DNA from: CAYUET01 sp964443875
GTDB taxonomy: Bacteria; Auribacterota; JAFGBW01
NCBI GenBank assembly: GCA_964443875.1
Contig: CAYUET010000044.1
Location: forward strand, 1 to 17,530
DNA length: 17,530 bases
Direction of reading: 5' to 3'
Shown here: piece by piece, positions 1 to 6,688 of the stretch
How the letters are laid out: every line of letters starts with the position of its first letter
Position numbering within the stretch: the first letter of the stretch is position 1
Notes under the pieces: generated by a model
Seen by the model: only the letters and a program-made list of their open reading frames with translations
Database searches by the model: none
What the model was told of the DNA's origin: nothing
Made by a program: the position numbers and the translations under genes

Positions 1-708
1 GTTGCCGGCATACAGCTGAATTTTCCCAAAGTCAATGTCCGCAATATGCGTGCAGACCTTATCCAGAAAATGCCGGTCATGGGAAACCACAATCGCCGTA
101 TTTTCAAAATTACACAAAAATTCTTCCAGCCACATGCAGGTTTCCACATCCAGATGGTTCGTGGGCTCATCCAGAAGCAGAATATCAGGATTACCAAAAA
201 GGGCCTGGGCCAGAAGAACACGAACTTTCTGTCCGGCTTCCAGCTGTTTCATGTTTTCCATGTGCAGGGATTCCGGAATGCCGAGATCGCTTAAGAGTTT
301 TCCTGCATCAGATTCTGCCTGCCATCCTTCTAATTCAGCAAATTCCCCTTCCAGTTCAGAGACGCGTATTCCGTCTGCATCGGAAAAACCTTCCTTGGCA
401 TAAAGGGCATCTTTTTCCATCATGATATCATAGAGTCGCTTATGCCCTATGATCACCGTATTCAAAACAGTATATTCATCAAAGGCAAACTGGTCCTGTT
501 TCAAAACGGAAATACGTTTATGGGCAGCCACTGCAACTTCCCCTGTGGTGGAATCAATTTCACCGGAGAGGATTTTAATAAAAGTTGATTTTCCCGAACC
601 GTTGGCTCCGATAAGACCGTAGCAGTTTCCCGGATTGAATGTGATGTTGACTTCTGAAAAAAGTTTCCGCTGCCCGAACTGGAGCGAAACATTGTTAACT
701 GTAATCAT
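1..708 (-). CDS. ABC-F family ATPase, YbiT-like (3' end cut by window edge)
   Basis: Soluble ABC-F protein with no membrane domain. Family members act on the ribosome, as translation factors or antibiotic-protection proteins. The 236 visible residues hold the first ATPase domain: Walker A GANGSGKST at 34-42, a degenerate signature LEAGQ at 156-160, Walker B ILLLDEP at 176-182 followed by TNHLD, and the H-switch His210 in VVSHD. The poorly conserved first signature and the LLAQALF-NPDILLLDEPTN context resemble E. coli YbiT, whose first signature is also atypical. The ATG at 706-708 has AGGA eight bases upstream and starts directly at the nucleotide-binding fold, as usual. The linker and second ATPase domain lie outside the window. 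The ABC-F call is secure; the YbiT subgroup and ribosomal role are inferred from family resemblance. Confidence 0.93.
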   Translation of the reverse strand, partial: MITVNNVSLQFGQRKLFSEVNITFNPGNCYGLIGANGSGKSTFIKILSGEIDSTTGEVAVAAHKRISVLKQDQFAFDEYTVLNTVIIGHKRLYDIMMEKDALYAKEGFSDADGIRVSELEGEFAELEGWQAESDAGKLLSDLGIPESLHMENMKQLEAGQKVRVLLAQALFGNPDILLLDEPTNHLDVETCMWLEEFLCNFENTAIVVSHDRHFLDKVCTHIADIDFGKIQLYAGN

Positions 709-798
709 GATTTCTGTCCTTCGCTGTTAAAAGTATCTGAAAAAGCTGACTTTATATCAGGTAAAGAGAATAAATGCAAGGGGGCTTGTTTTTAAATT

Positions 799-818
799 AC
801 CGGAGAAATAAACCCGGT
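799..818 (-). terminator. Weak hairpin at the end of the heptose kinase gene
   Basis: ACCGG and CCGGT form a 5-bp stem with a 10-base loop, overlapping the stop codon of the heptose kinase. An A/T-rich stretch follows on the minus strand, but there is no clean T-run, so this is only a possible terminator. Confidence 0.25.
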
Positions 819-1816
819 TAACCCAAATCCGTTTCAACAGCGGTCAATATTTCTTCCGGGCTGGCGGTTGCTGTCCCAAGTTTGCCCACAACAATACCCC
901 CGGCCATATTAGCAAGGTAAGTGGCTTCAAAAGGTTCTGCCCCGCATACAATTGCAGTGGTATAAACGCTGATGACCGTATCTCCGGCTCCCGAGACATC
1001 AAAAACTTCACGGGCTTTGGCAGGAACCCTGAAGGGTTTTTCATTTTCCTTGAAAAGCACCATGCCGTCTTCCCCGAGAGTCACCAAAAGCTGCTTCAAT
1101 CCAAGCTCACTTCTTAAATGATCCCCATGTTCGGGAATTTTTCCAATATGTTTCTTTAGAGTTTTCGCAAGATAATTGGCCTCTTCTGTGTTGGGAGTGG
1201 CTATATCAAAACCGGCACAGGAAAGCTCATGCCCGATTTTGGGATCATAGGAGGAGAAAACTTTGTGTTGGGCACAAAGCGAAGCGATTTCAGTCATGAT
1301 ATTCTGTGTAATGGTTCCTTTGCCATAGTCTTCAATAATGATCCCCTGACAGGAAGGAATCATTTTCCTTAAATGACGGATGATCTTTTTCTCATCTTCT
1401 CCTGTAAGGTCTCTGGGCGTTTCATAATCAAAACGGACAATCTGCTGACTATGCGCAATGACACGTGTCTTCTTGGTGGTTTGAATATTTTCAAGACGGG
1501 TAACCCCCTGAGTATTGATATGTGCTTTTTTCAGTTCTAGTTTCAGGGAATGTCCATGAATATCCTCCCCGATTGTTCCGATAATGGAGGTATTGACCGA
1601 AAGCGCACGAAGGTTCATGGCAACGTTAGCCGCACCCCCGGGCATCAGATTTTCACTGGTAACATGAACCACAGGCACAGGAGCTTCCGGAGATATGCGA
1701 GTGACTTTGCCGCGCACATAATGATCCAGCATGATATCGCCGATCACCAAAACATTGGCTTTTGGAAAACCGGAAATTATTTTTTCAAACCGTTCTAATT
1801 TTGCTCTATGGCTCAT
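818..1816 (-). CDS. hldA: D-glycero-beta-D-manno-heptose-7-phosphate kinase (HldA / RfaE domain I), stand-alone
   Basis: PfkB-family sugar kinase that phosphorylates heptose 7-phosphate at C1, making the bisphosphate precursor of ADP-heptose for the LPS inner core. Motifs match the HldE kinase domain: GDIMLDHYVRG at 26-36, RISPEAPVPVV at 40-50, PGGAANVAMN at 59-68, the C-terminal anion-hole and catalytic motif DVSGAGDT at 273-280 (base Asp279), and VVGKLGTATASP near the end. The protein stops at 332 residues, with no cytidylyltransferase domain, so the partner activity (HldC-type) must be encoded elsewhere. I chose the ATG at 1814-1816 because AAGAGGA lies 11 bases upstream. An upstream in-frame ATG at 1852 would add 12 residues but has no ribosome-binding site. 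The gene lies between the ABC-F gene and the desulfurase on the same strand, separated by gaps of over 100 bases. Confidence 0.93.
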   Translation of the reverse strand: MSHRAKLERFEKIISGFPKANVLVIGDIMLDHYVRGKVTRISPEAPVPVVHVTSENLMPGGAANVAMNLRALSVNTSIIGTIGEDIHGHSLKLELKKAHINTQGVTRLENIQTTKKTRVIAHSQQIVRFDYETPRDLTGEDEKKIIRHLRKMIPSCQGIIIEDYGKGTITQNIMTEIASLCAQHKVFSSYDPKIGHELSCAGFDIATPNTEEANYLAKTLKKHIGKIPEHGDHLRSELGLKQLLVTLGEDGMVLFKENEKPFRVPAKAREVFDVSGAGDTVISVYTTAIVCGAEPFEATYLANMAGGIVVGKLGTATASPEEILTAVETDLG

Positions 1817-1989
1817 GTTTTTTATTTTCCTCTTAAAAATGAGATTCTCCATTTATCAGAAAGTATTTCAAGATTCAATAAGAAATCATTTCCCGGAGCC
1901 TGAGCGAATCAAAAATTTCAATTCAATATTCCTGAACGGAATTTTTTAACATCTTTTCTCTTTGAGATCCGGATCCCTGATGTTCAGCC

Positions 1990-3168
1990 TTATGCAAAGG
2001 ACTGCGGGGCAAATCGTTTCAGCCATTCCGCAAGGGTTTGAGCGGCAAAAATAATCTTTTGAGGATCTACCCCCGGAAAAAAACTGACGCGGATTGTCCC
2101 CTCGAGATAGGCTTTAGGAACATTCATGGCTTGCAGAACCGGAGAAAATTTCGCCTTTCTACTCGAACAGGCGGATTGAGTGGAGACAAAAATATTTTTT
2201 TCAGCCAGAGCATGAACAAGCACTTCTCCTTTAAACTCTTTAATTGAAAGATTGGAAATATACGGGGAACGAAAAGTTTTGACTCCATTGAGCCGGTAAA
2301 CGGACTCAGGTAATAAAGATTTGAGGGTATTTTCAAAAAGCGCCTGAAGTCCACGAACCGTTTCCTGGTGAGCATTCCTGTTTTTAAACATAAGCTCAGC
2401 GGCTTTGGCAAAACCTGCTATTCCGGCCACATTTTCCGTTCCTCCCCTTTTACCGGATTCCTGTCCTCCTCCGTAAATCAAGGGGGTTAAAGGAAACCCT
2501 TCCCTTACAACCAGCGCGGCAACCCCTTTAGGCCCTCCTATCTTATGGGCACTCACAGACATCAAATCCGCACCGGGGATGAAACGGACATCCGGAAGCT
2601 TGGCAAAACCCTGAACAGCATCCAGATGGATGACGCATTTTGGGGCTTTTTCTCTGATGCTTCGGATCAATTCCGGCACTTTCTGGATGACCCCTGTTTC
2701 ATTGTTGACCCATAAAATGGAGGCAAAAATCACCTTTGGGTTCAGAATCTTTTCAAGGTGCTCCATATCCCAGAGCCCATCTTCCGTGACCATGAGCTCC
2801 AAGGGAATAGCTCCTTTGATTTTCATTGCATCAGCCTTGCTGCGGACAGAGGCATGGTCTGTTGCACAAAAAAGCATCTCACTGCCCTTTTTCTGTCCAT
2901 AGGCCCAGGCTGTCTCAAACGCCCAGTTATTGGATTCAGTCGCTCCGCTTGTAAAATAGATCATAGAAGGAGACACGCCCAGCATTCTGGAAAGTTCCTT
3001 ACGGCTTTCAGCCAGGCAATGCTCAGCCTTAAGCCCAAGCAGATGGGCGGAGGAAGGATTGGCAAAAATATTCCGGGATACACAATTCATTGTTTCCAGC
3101 ACCTCCGGAAAAAGAGGTGTGGTTGCTGCATAATCCAGGTAAATAATGTTATTAATCTTGTTCATCAT
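1990..3168 (-). CDS. Cysteine desulfurase, NifS/IscS-like
   Basis: PLP enzyme that takes sulfur from L-cysteine as an enzyme persulfide for Fe-S clusters, thiolated tRNA or cofactors. All key features of a fold-type I desulfurase are visible in 392 residues: His105 (ATDHASV), ring-stacking region TSGATESNN at 73-81, Asp183 and Gln186 (HLDAVQ), PLP lysine Lys209 in SAHKIGGPKG, RGGTENV at 241-247, catalytic Cys334 in STQSACSSR, and GTIRVSF at 357-363. The short Cys loop fits group I (IscS/NifS) rather than SufS. The loop has Gln where a Gly usually precedes SAC, a modest deviation. No IscU, IscA or ThiI gene is adjacent, so the sulfur acceptor cannot be told from context. The start is one of two consecutive ATG codons; GGA lies just upstream. 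The gene is divergent from the FliL-like gene across 74 bases. Confidence 0.93.
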   Translation of the reverse strand: MMNKINNIIYLDYAATTPLFPEVLETMNCVSRNIFANPSSAHLLGLKAEHCLAESRKELSRMLGVSPSMIYFTSGATESNNWAFETAWAYGQKKGSEMLFCATDHASVRSKADAMKIKGAIPLELMVTEDGLWDMEHLEKILNPKVIFASILWVNNETGVIQKVPELIRSIREKAPKCVIHLDAVQGFAKLPDVRFIPGADLMSVSAHKIGGPKGVAALVVREGFPLTPLIYGGGQESGKRGGTENVAGIAGFAKAAELMFKNRNAHQETVRGLQALFENTLKSLLPESVYRLNGVKTFRSPYISNLSIKEFKGEVLVHALAEKNIFVSTQSACSSRKAKFSPVLQAMNVPKAYLEGTIRVSFFPGVDPQKIIFAAQTLAEWLKRFAPQSFA

Positions 3169-3242
3169 TCCATGTTTTTATTGAATAATATGTCAAATTC
3201 GGTAAACTTTTCTACCAAAAACCCTTTTTAAAGGATATTTCC

Positions 3243-3725
3243 TTGGCTGAAGAAACACTTTTTTCAAAAAAAAACATTTTGCTTCTTATCCTCATGATTT
3301 TGATTCTAGGCTTGCTGACAGGCTTAGGCTTCTATTCATTCTTTCCGGGAAAACAAGTAAAAATAACAGCAGAACAAAAAGATTCTTCTGAACTGATTCT
3401 TCTTTCACCCCTTGAAATCACTCTTTTAAAAAACAATTCAGGAACTGACGTTATTTATGGAAAATTAAAAATTCAGCTTTCACTTCAGATTAAAGACAAA
3501 AAAGCAAAAGAGCATCTTTTAACCTACTCTGCTAAATATCTGGACAGGGCGAATGAATTATTAAGTGGAAAAAAACTTGAAGCCTTTCAGGATTACCAAC
3601 CAGGCCTGCTTGTAAAAAAACAATTGAAACTAAAACAGGAACTTCTTACAGCATTTAATACCCTCTCACCTTCCGGCCTTATTGAAGCCGTTTTTTTCAA
3701 CGAGTATTTTATTAGTGAGACTTGA
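3243..3725 (+). CDS. FliL-like single-pass membrane protein
   Basis: Predicted inner-membrane protein of 160 residues: a short cytoplasmic tail, one hydrophobic segment at about 11-33, then a periplasmic domain. The pattern resembles flagellar FliL: LSPLEITLL (54-62), where FliL has a hydrophobic 'DPF-vNL'-type strand, then KLKIQLSLQIKD (74-85), and the C-terminal GLIEAVFFNEYFIS (145-158), like FliL's ending 'V-F-tdFviq'. FliL sits around the flagellar stator and supports motor torque. The start is TTG at 3243, with AAAGGA seven bases upstream; no ATG start fits. No other flagellar gene is in the window, so a flagellar role is inferred from domain shape only. The last five codons (F-I-S-E-T) and the stop lie inside a repeated DNA element that recurs at 3857-3910, so the extreme C-terminus may not be ancestral. 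Confidence 0.6.
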   Translation: MAEETLFSKKNILLLILMILILGLLTGLGFYSFFPGKQVKITAEQKDSSELILLSPLEITLLKNNSGTDVIYGKLKIQLSLQIKDKKAKEHLLTYSAKYLDRANELLSGKKLEAFQDYQPGLLVKKQLKLKQELLTAFNTLSPSGLIEAVFFNEYFISET

Positions 3726-3760
3726 TTTTACAAGCGCGAGCGAAGTAAAATCTTAGTCGA
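3707..3760. repeat. 54-bp hairpin repeat, copy 1 (overlaps the fliL-like gene end)
   Basis: Identical to 3857-3910 except at one base (C at 3741, T at 3891). It contains an inverted repeat: GATTTTAC at 3724-3731 and GTAAAATC at 3745-3752 around a 13-base loop rich in GCGAG/GCGAA. An outer GACT (3719-3722) / AGTC (3755-3758) pair follows after a 1x2 internal loop. The stop codon of the FliL-like gene lies inside the stem. The form resembles REP-like intergenic hairpin elements; it could also help end transcription or protect mRNA. Confidence 0.85.
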
Positions 3761-3770
3761 ACTTATCCAG

Positions 3771-3790
3771 CGAGCTTTAGCGAAGCGGCC
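3771..3790. repeat. Small related hairpin motif between the two 54-bp repeats
   Basis: GCTT (3774-3777) and AAGC (3783-3786) flank TAGCG, inside a stretch that again shows GCGAG followed by GCGAAG, the same words as the loop of the 54-bp repeats. It may be a diverged or truncated element of the same kind. The rest of 3791-3856 is AT-rich, with no visible gene or signal. Confidence 0.35.
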
Positions 3791-3856
3791 TTTTCAGCAT
3801 CTTAAAACATAAATTTTATAAATCCCTCTATTTGTACTATTCTCCATAAAAATTTC

Positions 3857-3910
3857 TTTTATTAGTGAGACTTGATTTTACAAGCGCGAGTGAAGTAAAA
3901 TCTTAGTCGA
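3857..3910. repeat. 54-bp hairpin repeat, copy 2
   Basis: Second copy of the element at 3707-3760, offset by exactly 150 bp, with one mismatch in the loop. The stem is GATTTTAC at 3874-3881 with GTAAAATC at 3895-3902, plus outer GACT 3869-3872 / AGTC 3905-3908. It carries the same 19 bases that encode the C-terminus and stop of the FliL-like protein in copy 1, although here they are intergenic. It ends 19 bases from the stop of the ankyrin gene, in the convergent gap. Confidence 0.85.
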
Positions 3911-3929
3911 TAGAAACCTGATACAGGCT

Positions 3930-4589
3930 TTATTTTTTCTCATCCTCATCCGGATCTTTAGCTCCGGCACGGATCAGCATTTCTTCAATCTGCTCATGGT
4001 TAAAGCGCCTTGCTAACCTTAAAGCCGTATCTCCCGAAAAAACTCCTTCCGTATCCTCAATATTCAGATCTGCCCCGGCCTCTATGAGCATACTGACAAT
4101 GGTAGCAAATCCTTTTTCCACAGCCAGCATCAAGGCCGTTTTCCCATGTTTGCAATGCATGTTCAGATCCGCCCCGTGGTCAATAAGATAACGGACTATG
4201 AAACGGTGTCCGTTGTAGCACGCACTCATTAACGCGGTCCAGTCATTGATATTTCTGGCATTCACATCCGCTCCTTTGGAGATGAGAAGACGTACAACAT
4301 CCATATGGCCATGCACGCAGGCCATCATCATGGCCGTCCAGCCCGTCGCGTTTTTGGCATCTACATTCGCCCCTTTTTCGAGAAGAAACTGGGCAATATC
4401 ATAATGCCCGTTAATGGCGGATTCCCTTAAGCCGGACCAGCCCCGGTAACTGCGGGTATTGGGATCCATTCCGTGTTTGATCACGGCCTCCATAACCTTT
4501 TCCAGATTCCCTTCTGTAACCCAGTGAATAAACTGTTCCTCTTCTTCATTGGTGCACAATCTTTCCATGATCTGATCAAACGTATTCAT
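3930..4589 (-). CDS. Ankyrin-repeat protein
   Basis: A 219-residue protein made almost wholly of ankyrin repeats, which form a scaffold for protein-protein contact. About six repeats can be traced: 17-46 (diverged), 49-79, 82-112, 115-145, 148-178 and 185-211 (with an insertion before it). They show the usual G-TALM-A---GH--VV--LI--GAD-N pattern. The tail (209-219) is acidic. There is no signal peptide or membrane segment, so it is probably cytoplasmic. The ATG at 4587-4589 has an excellent ribosome-binding site (AAGGGGG, five bases away). An in-frame GTG two codons upstream overlaps that site and is unlikely to be used. The binding partner cannot be told from sequence. The gene appears to be transcribed alone, from its own promoter. 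Confidence 0.9.
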   Translation of the reverse strand: MNTFDQIMERLCTNEEEEQFIHWVTEGNLEKVMEAVIKHGMDPNTRSYRGWSGLRESAINGHYDIAQFLLEKGANVDAKNATGWTAMMMACVHGHMDVVRLLISKGADVNARNINDWTALMSACYNGHRFIVRYLIDHGADLNMHCKHGKTALMLAVEKGFATIVSMLIEAGADLNIEDTEGVFSGDTALRLARRFNHEQIEEMLIRAGAKDPDEDEKK

Positions 4590-4619
4590 AAACACCCCCT
4601 TAATTAAGAAGCCCTCGAT

Positions 4620-4628
4620 ATTATAACA
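4620..4628 (-). promoter_or_regulatory. Extended -10 promoter for the ankyrin gene
   Basis: Read on the minus strand, TGTTATAAT matches an extended -10 (TGn plus a perfect TATAAT). No good -35 is seen, which is usual for extended -10 promoters. It would give a leader of roughly two dozen bases before the ATG at 4589. Confidence 0.55.
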
Positions 4629-4697
4629 TGTTTTTTAAATAAAAGCTAAACTCTTTTTAACCGTCTGGGCATTTTATAATTCTTTGAAGAACAGAAA

Positions 4698-5465
4698 CTA
4701 ATATTTTTCAAGAAGTGTTTTAACACCGTTTAATTTTTCGAGCGTATACGCAATCAAAAGGGTCTCACATAGAGCTGTCCATTTTTTTAAAATATCTATT
4801 TCAGTTTCCCCGGCATTCAACAGGCACTTTTCTTCCAGAAGATATCTGATACTATCTTCAAAGGACAGAACATAGAGTCCTTCGGAAAATTCTCTCCGGA
4901 TAAGGATTATTTTTTTCACAGGAAAGGGACCTTCCCATAAAAAAGGACAAGGACCTTCCAACCTCTGGGGATCTGGAACACTGTAAACCTGAAGGACTCC
5001 CTTTTGAACACTCACAAGGCTTAAATCTTCATTCAAAAGGCGAAGATTCACGAGACGGGCCAGGGTACTTTTACCCCTGCCCTCTTTACCGGGAATCAGC
5101 CAGGCCTGATTATTTCTTATCACACAGGCACTGTGACAAAAATAAAGGCCGAAATTTTCTCCGAAGGTTTTAATTATTTTAACCAGCAGACTGCTTATAC
5201 AATAAGGAAGATGGGCCTGAGGATAAAGATAGCAAAGGATTTCCCTGCTCTTCCAGTCTATCCTCCACTGTCCCTCCTTTTTTTTCTCAAATAAAAAATC
5301 TTTCTCTGAAGATTCTGTCTTCAGAGGGTAAGGACTTGCTTTGACCCGGAAATCCGGGAGGGAGTTCTCATTGATTGAAAAATCTGAAAAAGGAAAAACA
5401 TCTCTGGCAGAAAATGCCCATTCCGGGGGAAGATCAATGGAAAAATTGATCAGTTTCCAGAGCAT
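4698..5465 (-). CDS. HPr kinase/phosphorylase-like P-loop protein
   Basis: The 255-residue protein has a P-loop domain in its second half resembling the catalytic domain of HprK: HSACVIRNNQAWLIPG (111-126) leading into Walker A GKEGRGKST (126-134), then LNEDLSLV (144-151) where HprK-type domains carry their acidic 'sDD' motif. The N-terminal 90 residues are poorly conserved and I do not recognise them. True HprK phosphorylates HPr on serine; HprK-related kinases elsewhere act on small molecules or peptide-modification partners, so the substrate here is unknown. No ptsH-like gene is nearby. Its ATG lies two bases after the stop of the glycosyltransferase gene, and the AAAGGA in that gene's last codons serves as its ribosome-binding site, so the two are translationally coupled and probably share a pathway. 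Kinase activity is inferred from the motif only. Confidence 0.7.
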   Translation of the reverse strand: MLWKLINFSIDLPPEWAFSARDVFPFSDFSINENSLPDFRVKASPYPLKTESSEKDFLFEKKKEGQWRIDWKSREILCYLYPQAHLPYCISSLLVKIIKTFGENFGLYFCHSACVIRNNQAWLIPGKEGRGKSTLARLVNLRLLNEDLSLVSVQKGVLQVYSVPDPQRLEGPCPFLWEGPFPVKKIILIRREFSEGLYVLSFEDSIRYLLEEKCLLNAGETEIDILKKWTALCETLLIAYTLEKLNGVKTLLEKY

Positions 5466-5467
5466 GT

Positions 5468-6574
5468 CTATCCTTTGATTTTTTGATCGATGAAAGAGGC
5501 AAGTACAGAAGCCCCGTTGAGAGCCAGTTCAGGAAACGGACGGTTCAGGGAAAACGCCTGATGAAGGGCTTGTTCCCAATGCCCTGCCCTGAAATCCTCC
5601 TGGGACAGAAACACACTTGGATATGACTGATCGAGCCAGTTTCTGAGAACGGGATATTCCGCAAAACGGCCGCGGTCCGTATGAATAATGGGTTTTTGAT
5701 GCACAAGGGCATCCATCAATATTCCATAGCCGGCCTTGGTCAGGATCACATCACTATGTTTGATGATTCCGGCATAGTCCTGATGAACAGTTTCAATTTC
5801 AACAAGATTATCCGCTTTGATTCCGGCTTTTGCCCGGGTGGTGATGAACAGGGTGTCGTCCATGCGACGGATGGTATCAACTGGAAGATTCTGAAAATTA
5901 AACCCCCCGAAGGAAATAAGAACCTTTTTTTTATACCGGCGAACAGAGCGGCCCACACGGGATTCAAATTCTTCGAGTGCCATTTTTGAGGGCAGAGGGG
6001 CAATAAGCGGGATGCCTTCCTTCTTTTCCGGGGAATAAGGCAGCATGTCTGTATTCAAAGGGAGGACAAAACACTTCCGGGCATACAGGTACTGTTTTTC
6101 AATTTCAGGAATAAAGGCTTCAAATCCGGGCTCGTCTCCCAGAAGATCCCGGTATATATCGGCCCAGGTAAAATTTCCAACCAGATAGCCCGGAACGTTC
6201 AGACGGTAAGCCAGTTCAAGTCCCATGGAAGAGGTATCGCTTAATACAGCGGCGACAGAAGCGGTGCCTGCTTCCCTGATCACCTTTTGAAAAAGGGCTT
6301 CCTTTTGAGAATAAACCGACTTCAGTCTTGCGAGAGTCATTTTATAATCGATCGAAAGGGAATCAGGCTGAACAAGACCTACATCATGGGCAATCCGGAT
6401 AAGGCGGGTTTTCGAAAACTCAAAGGAACTGAAAAAGGCCTGGTCAAAATCTCCCGCAACCAGGACAGAATAAGCCCCCTGACTCTGCTGTTCAAATTCC
6501 TGAATCACATGCCTCATACGGCTTAAATGTCCGTATCCATGCCCGGCGATAAATATAAGCAATACCTTTTTCAT
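5468..6574 (-). CDS. GT-B fold glycosyltransferase, MurG/GT28-like
   Basis: A 368-residue protein with the two-domain GT-B plan. The N-terminal domain opens with a strand and the glycine-rich loop GHGYGHLSR (11-19), as in MurG-like and UDP-glycosyltransferase families that begin 'G-GHG-R'. The C-terminal domain starts near KKVLISFGGF (216-225) and has the nucleotide-sugar region SDVILTKAGYGILMDALVHQKP (274-295), which matches the MurG-type 'aDlvi-raG--tl-E' site. No signal peptide or membrane span, so it acts in the cytoplasm or at the inner face of the membrane. Donor and acceptor are unknown. It is the first gene of a two-gene operon with the HprK-like protein. The ATG at 6572-6574 has only a weak GGA upstream. 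The fold is fairly certain; the exact substrate class is not. Confidence 0.75.
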   Translation of the reverse strand: MKKVLLIFIAGHGYGHLSRMRHVIQEFEQQSQGAYSVLVAGDFDQAFFSSFEFSKTRLIRIAHDVGLVQPDSLSIDYKMTLARLKSVYSQKEALFQKVIREAGTASVAAVLSDTSSMGLELAYRLNVPGYLVGNFTWADIYRDLLGDEPGFEAFIPEIEKQYLYARKCFVLPLNTDMLPYSPEKKEGIPLIAPLPSKMALEEFESRVGRSVRRYKKKVLISFGGFNFQNLPVDTIRRMDDTLFITTRAKAGIKADNLVEIETVHQDYAGIIKHSDVILTKAGYGILMDALVHQKPIIHTDRGRFAEYPVLRNWLDQSYPSVFLSQEDFRAGHWEQALHQAFSLNRPFPELALNGASVLASFIDQKIKG

Positions 6575-6655
6575 GGGTTAAAAATCCGTCATTTTGAAAA
6601 ACACCATAAAAATGATATCTCCCTTCTCTTTTTCTTAGAGTCCTTAAAAAGGTTT

Positions 6656-6664
6656 TGGTATAGT
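6656..6664 (+). promoter_or_regulatory. Extended -10 promoter for the AI-2E permease gene
   Basis: TGGTATAGT is an extended -10 (TGn plus a 5/6 match to TATAAT), 24 bases before the ATG at 6689. A small palindrome, CCTTAAAAAGG at 6642-6652, lies just upstream. No convincing -35 is seen. Confidence 0.4.
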
Positions 6665-6688
6665 TCCTGAAAAAAGTCAACCGAGAAT

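Noticed and set aside
501..692. 63-codon frame on the minus strand at the left end, and the plus-strand frames at 35-403
   Set aside because: These are out-of-frame with the ABC-F coding sequence, which shows all ATPase motifs across 1-708.
1928..1947. Stem-loop ATTCC-TGAAC-GGAAT followed by six T on the plus strand
   Set aside because: It has terminator form only for plus-strand transcription, and no plus-strand gene lies upstream; the stem is just five base pairs.
1966..1975. Perfect palindrome GATCCGGATC downstream of the desulfurase gene
   Set aside because: Ten bases with no loop, no T-run and no second copy in the window; likely chance.
3707..3910. Possible CRISPR array from two near-identical repeats
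   Set aside because: Only two copies, one end lies in a coding region, the spacing of 96 bases between them is too long for a spacer, and there are no cas genes.
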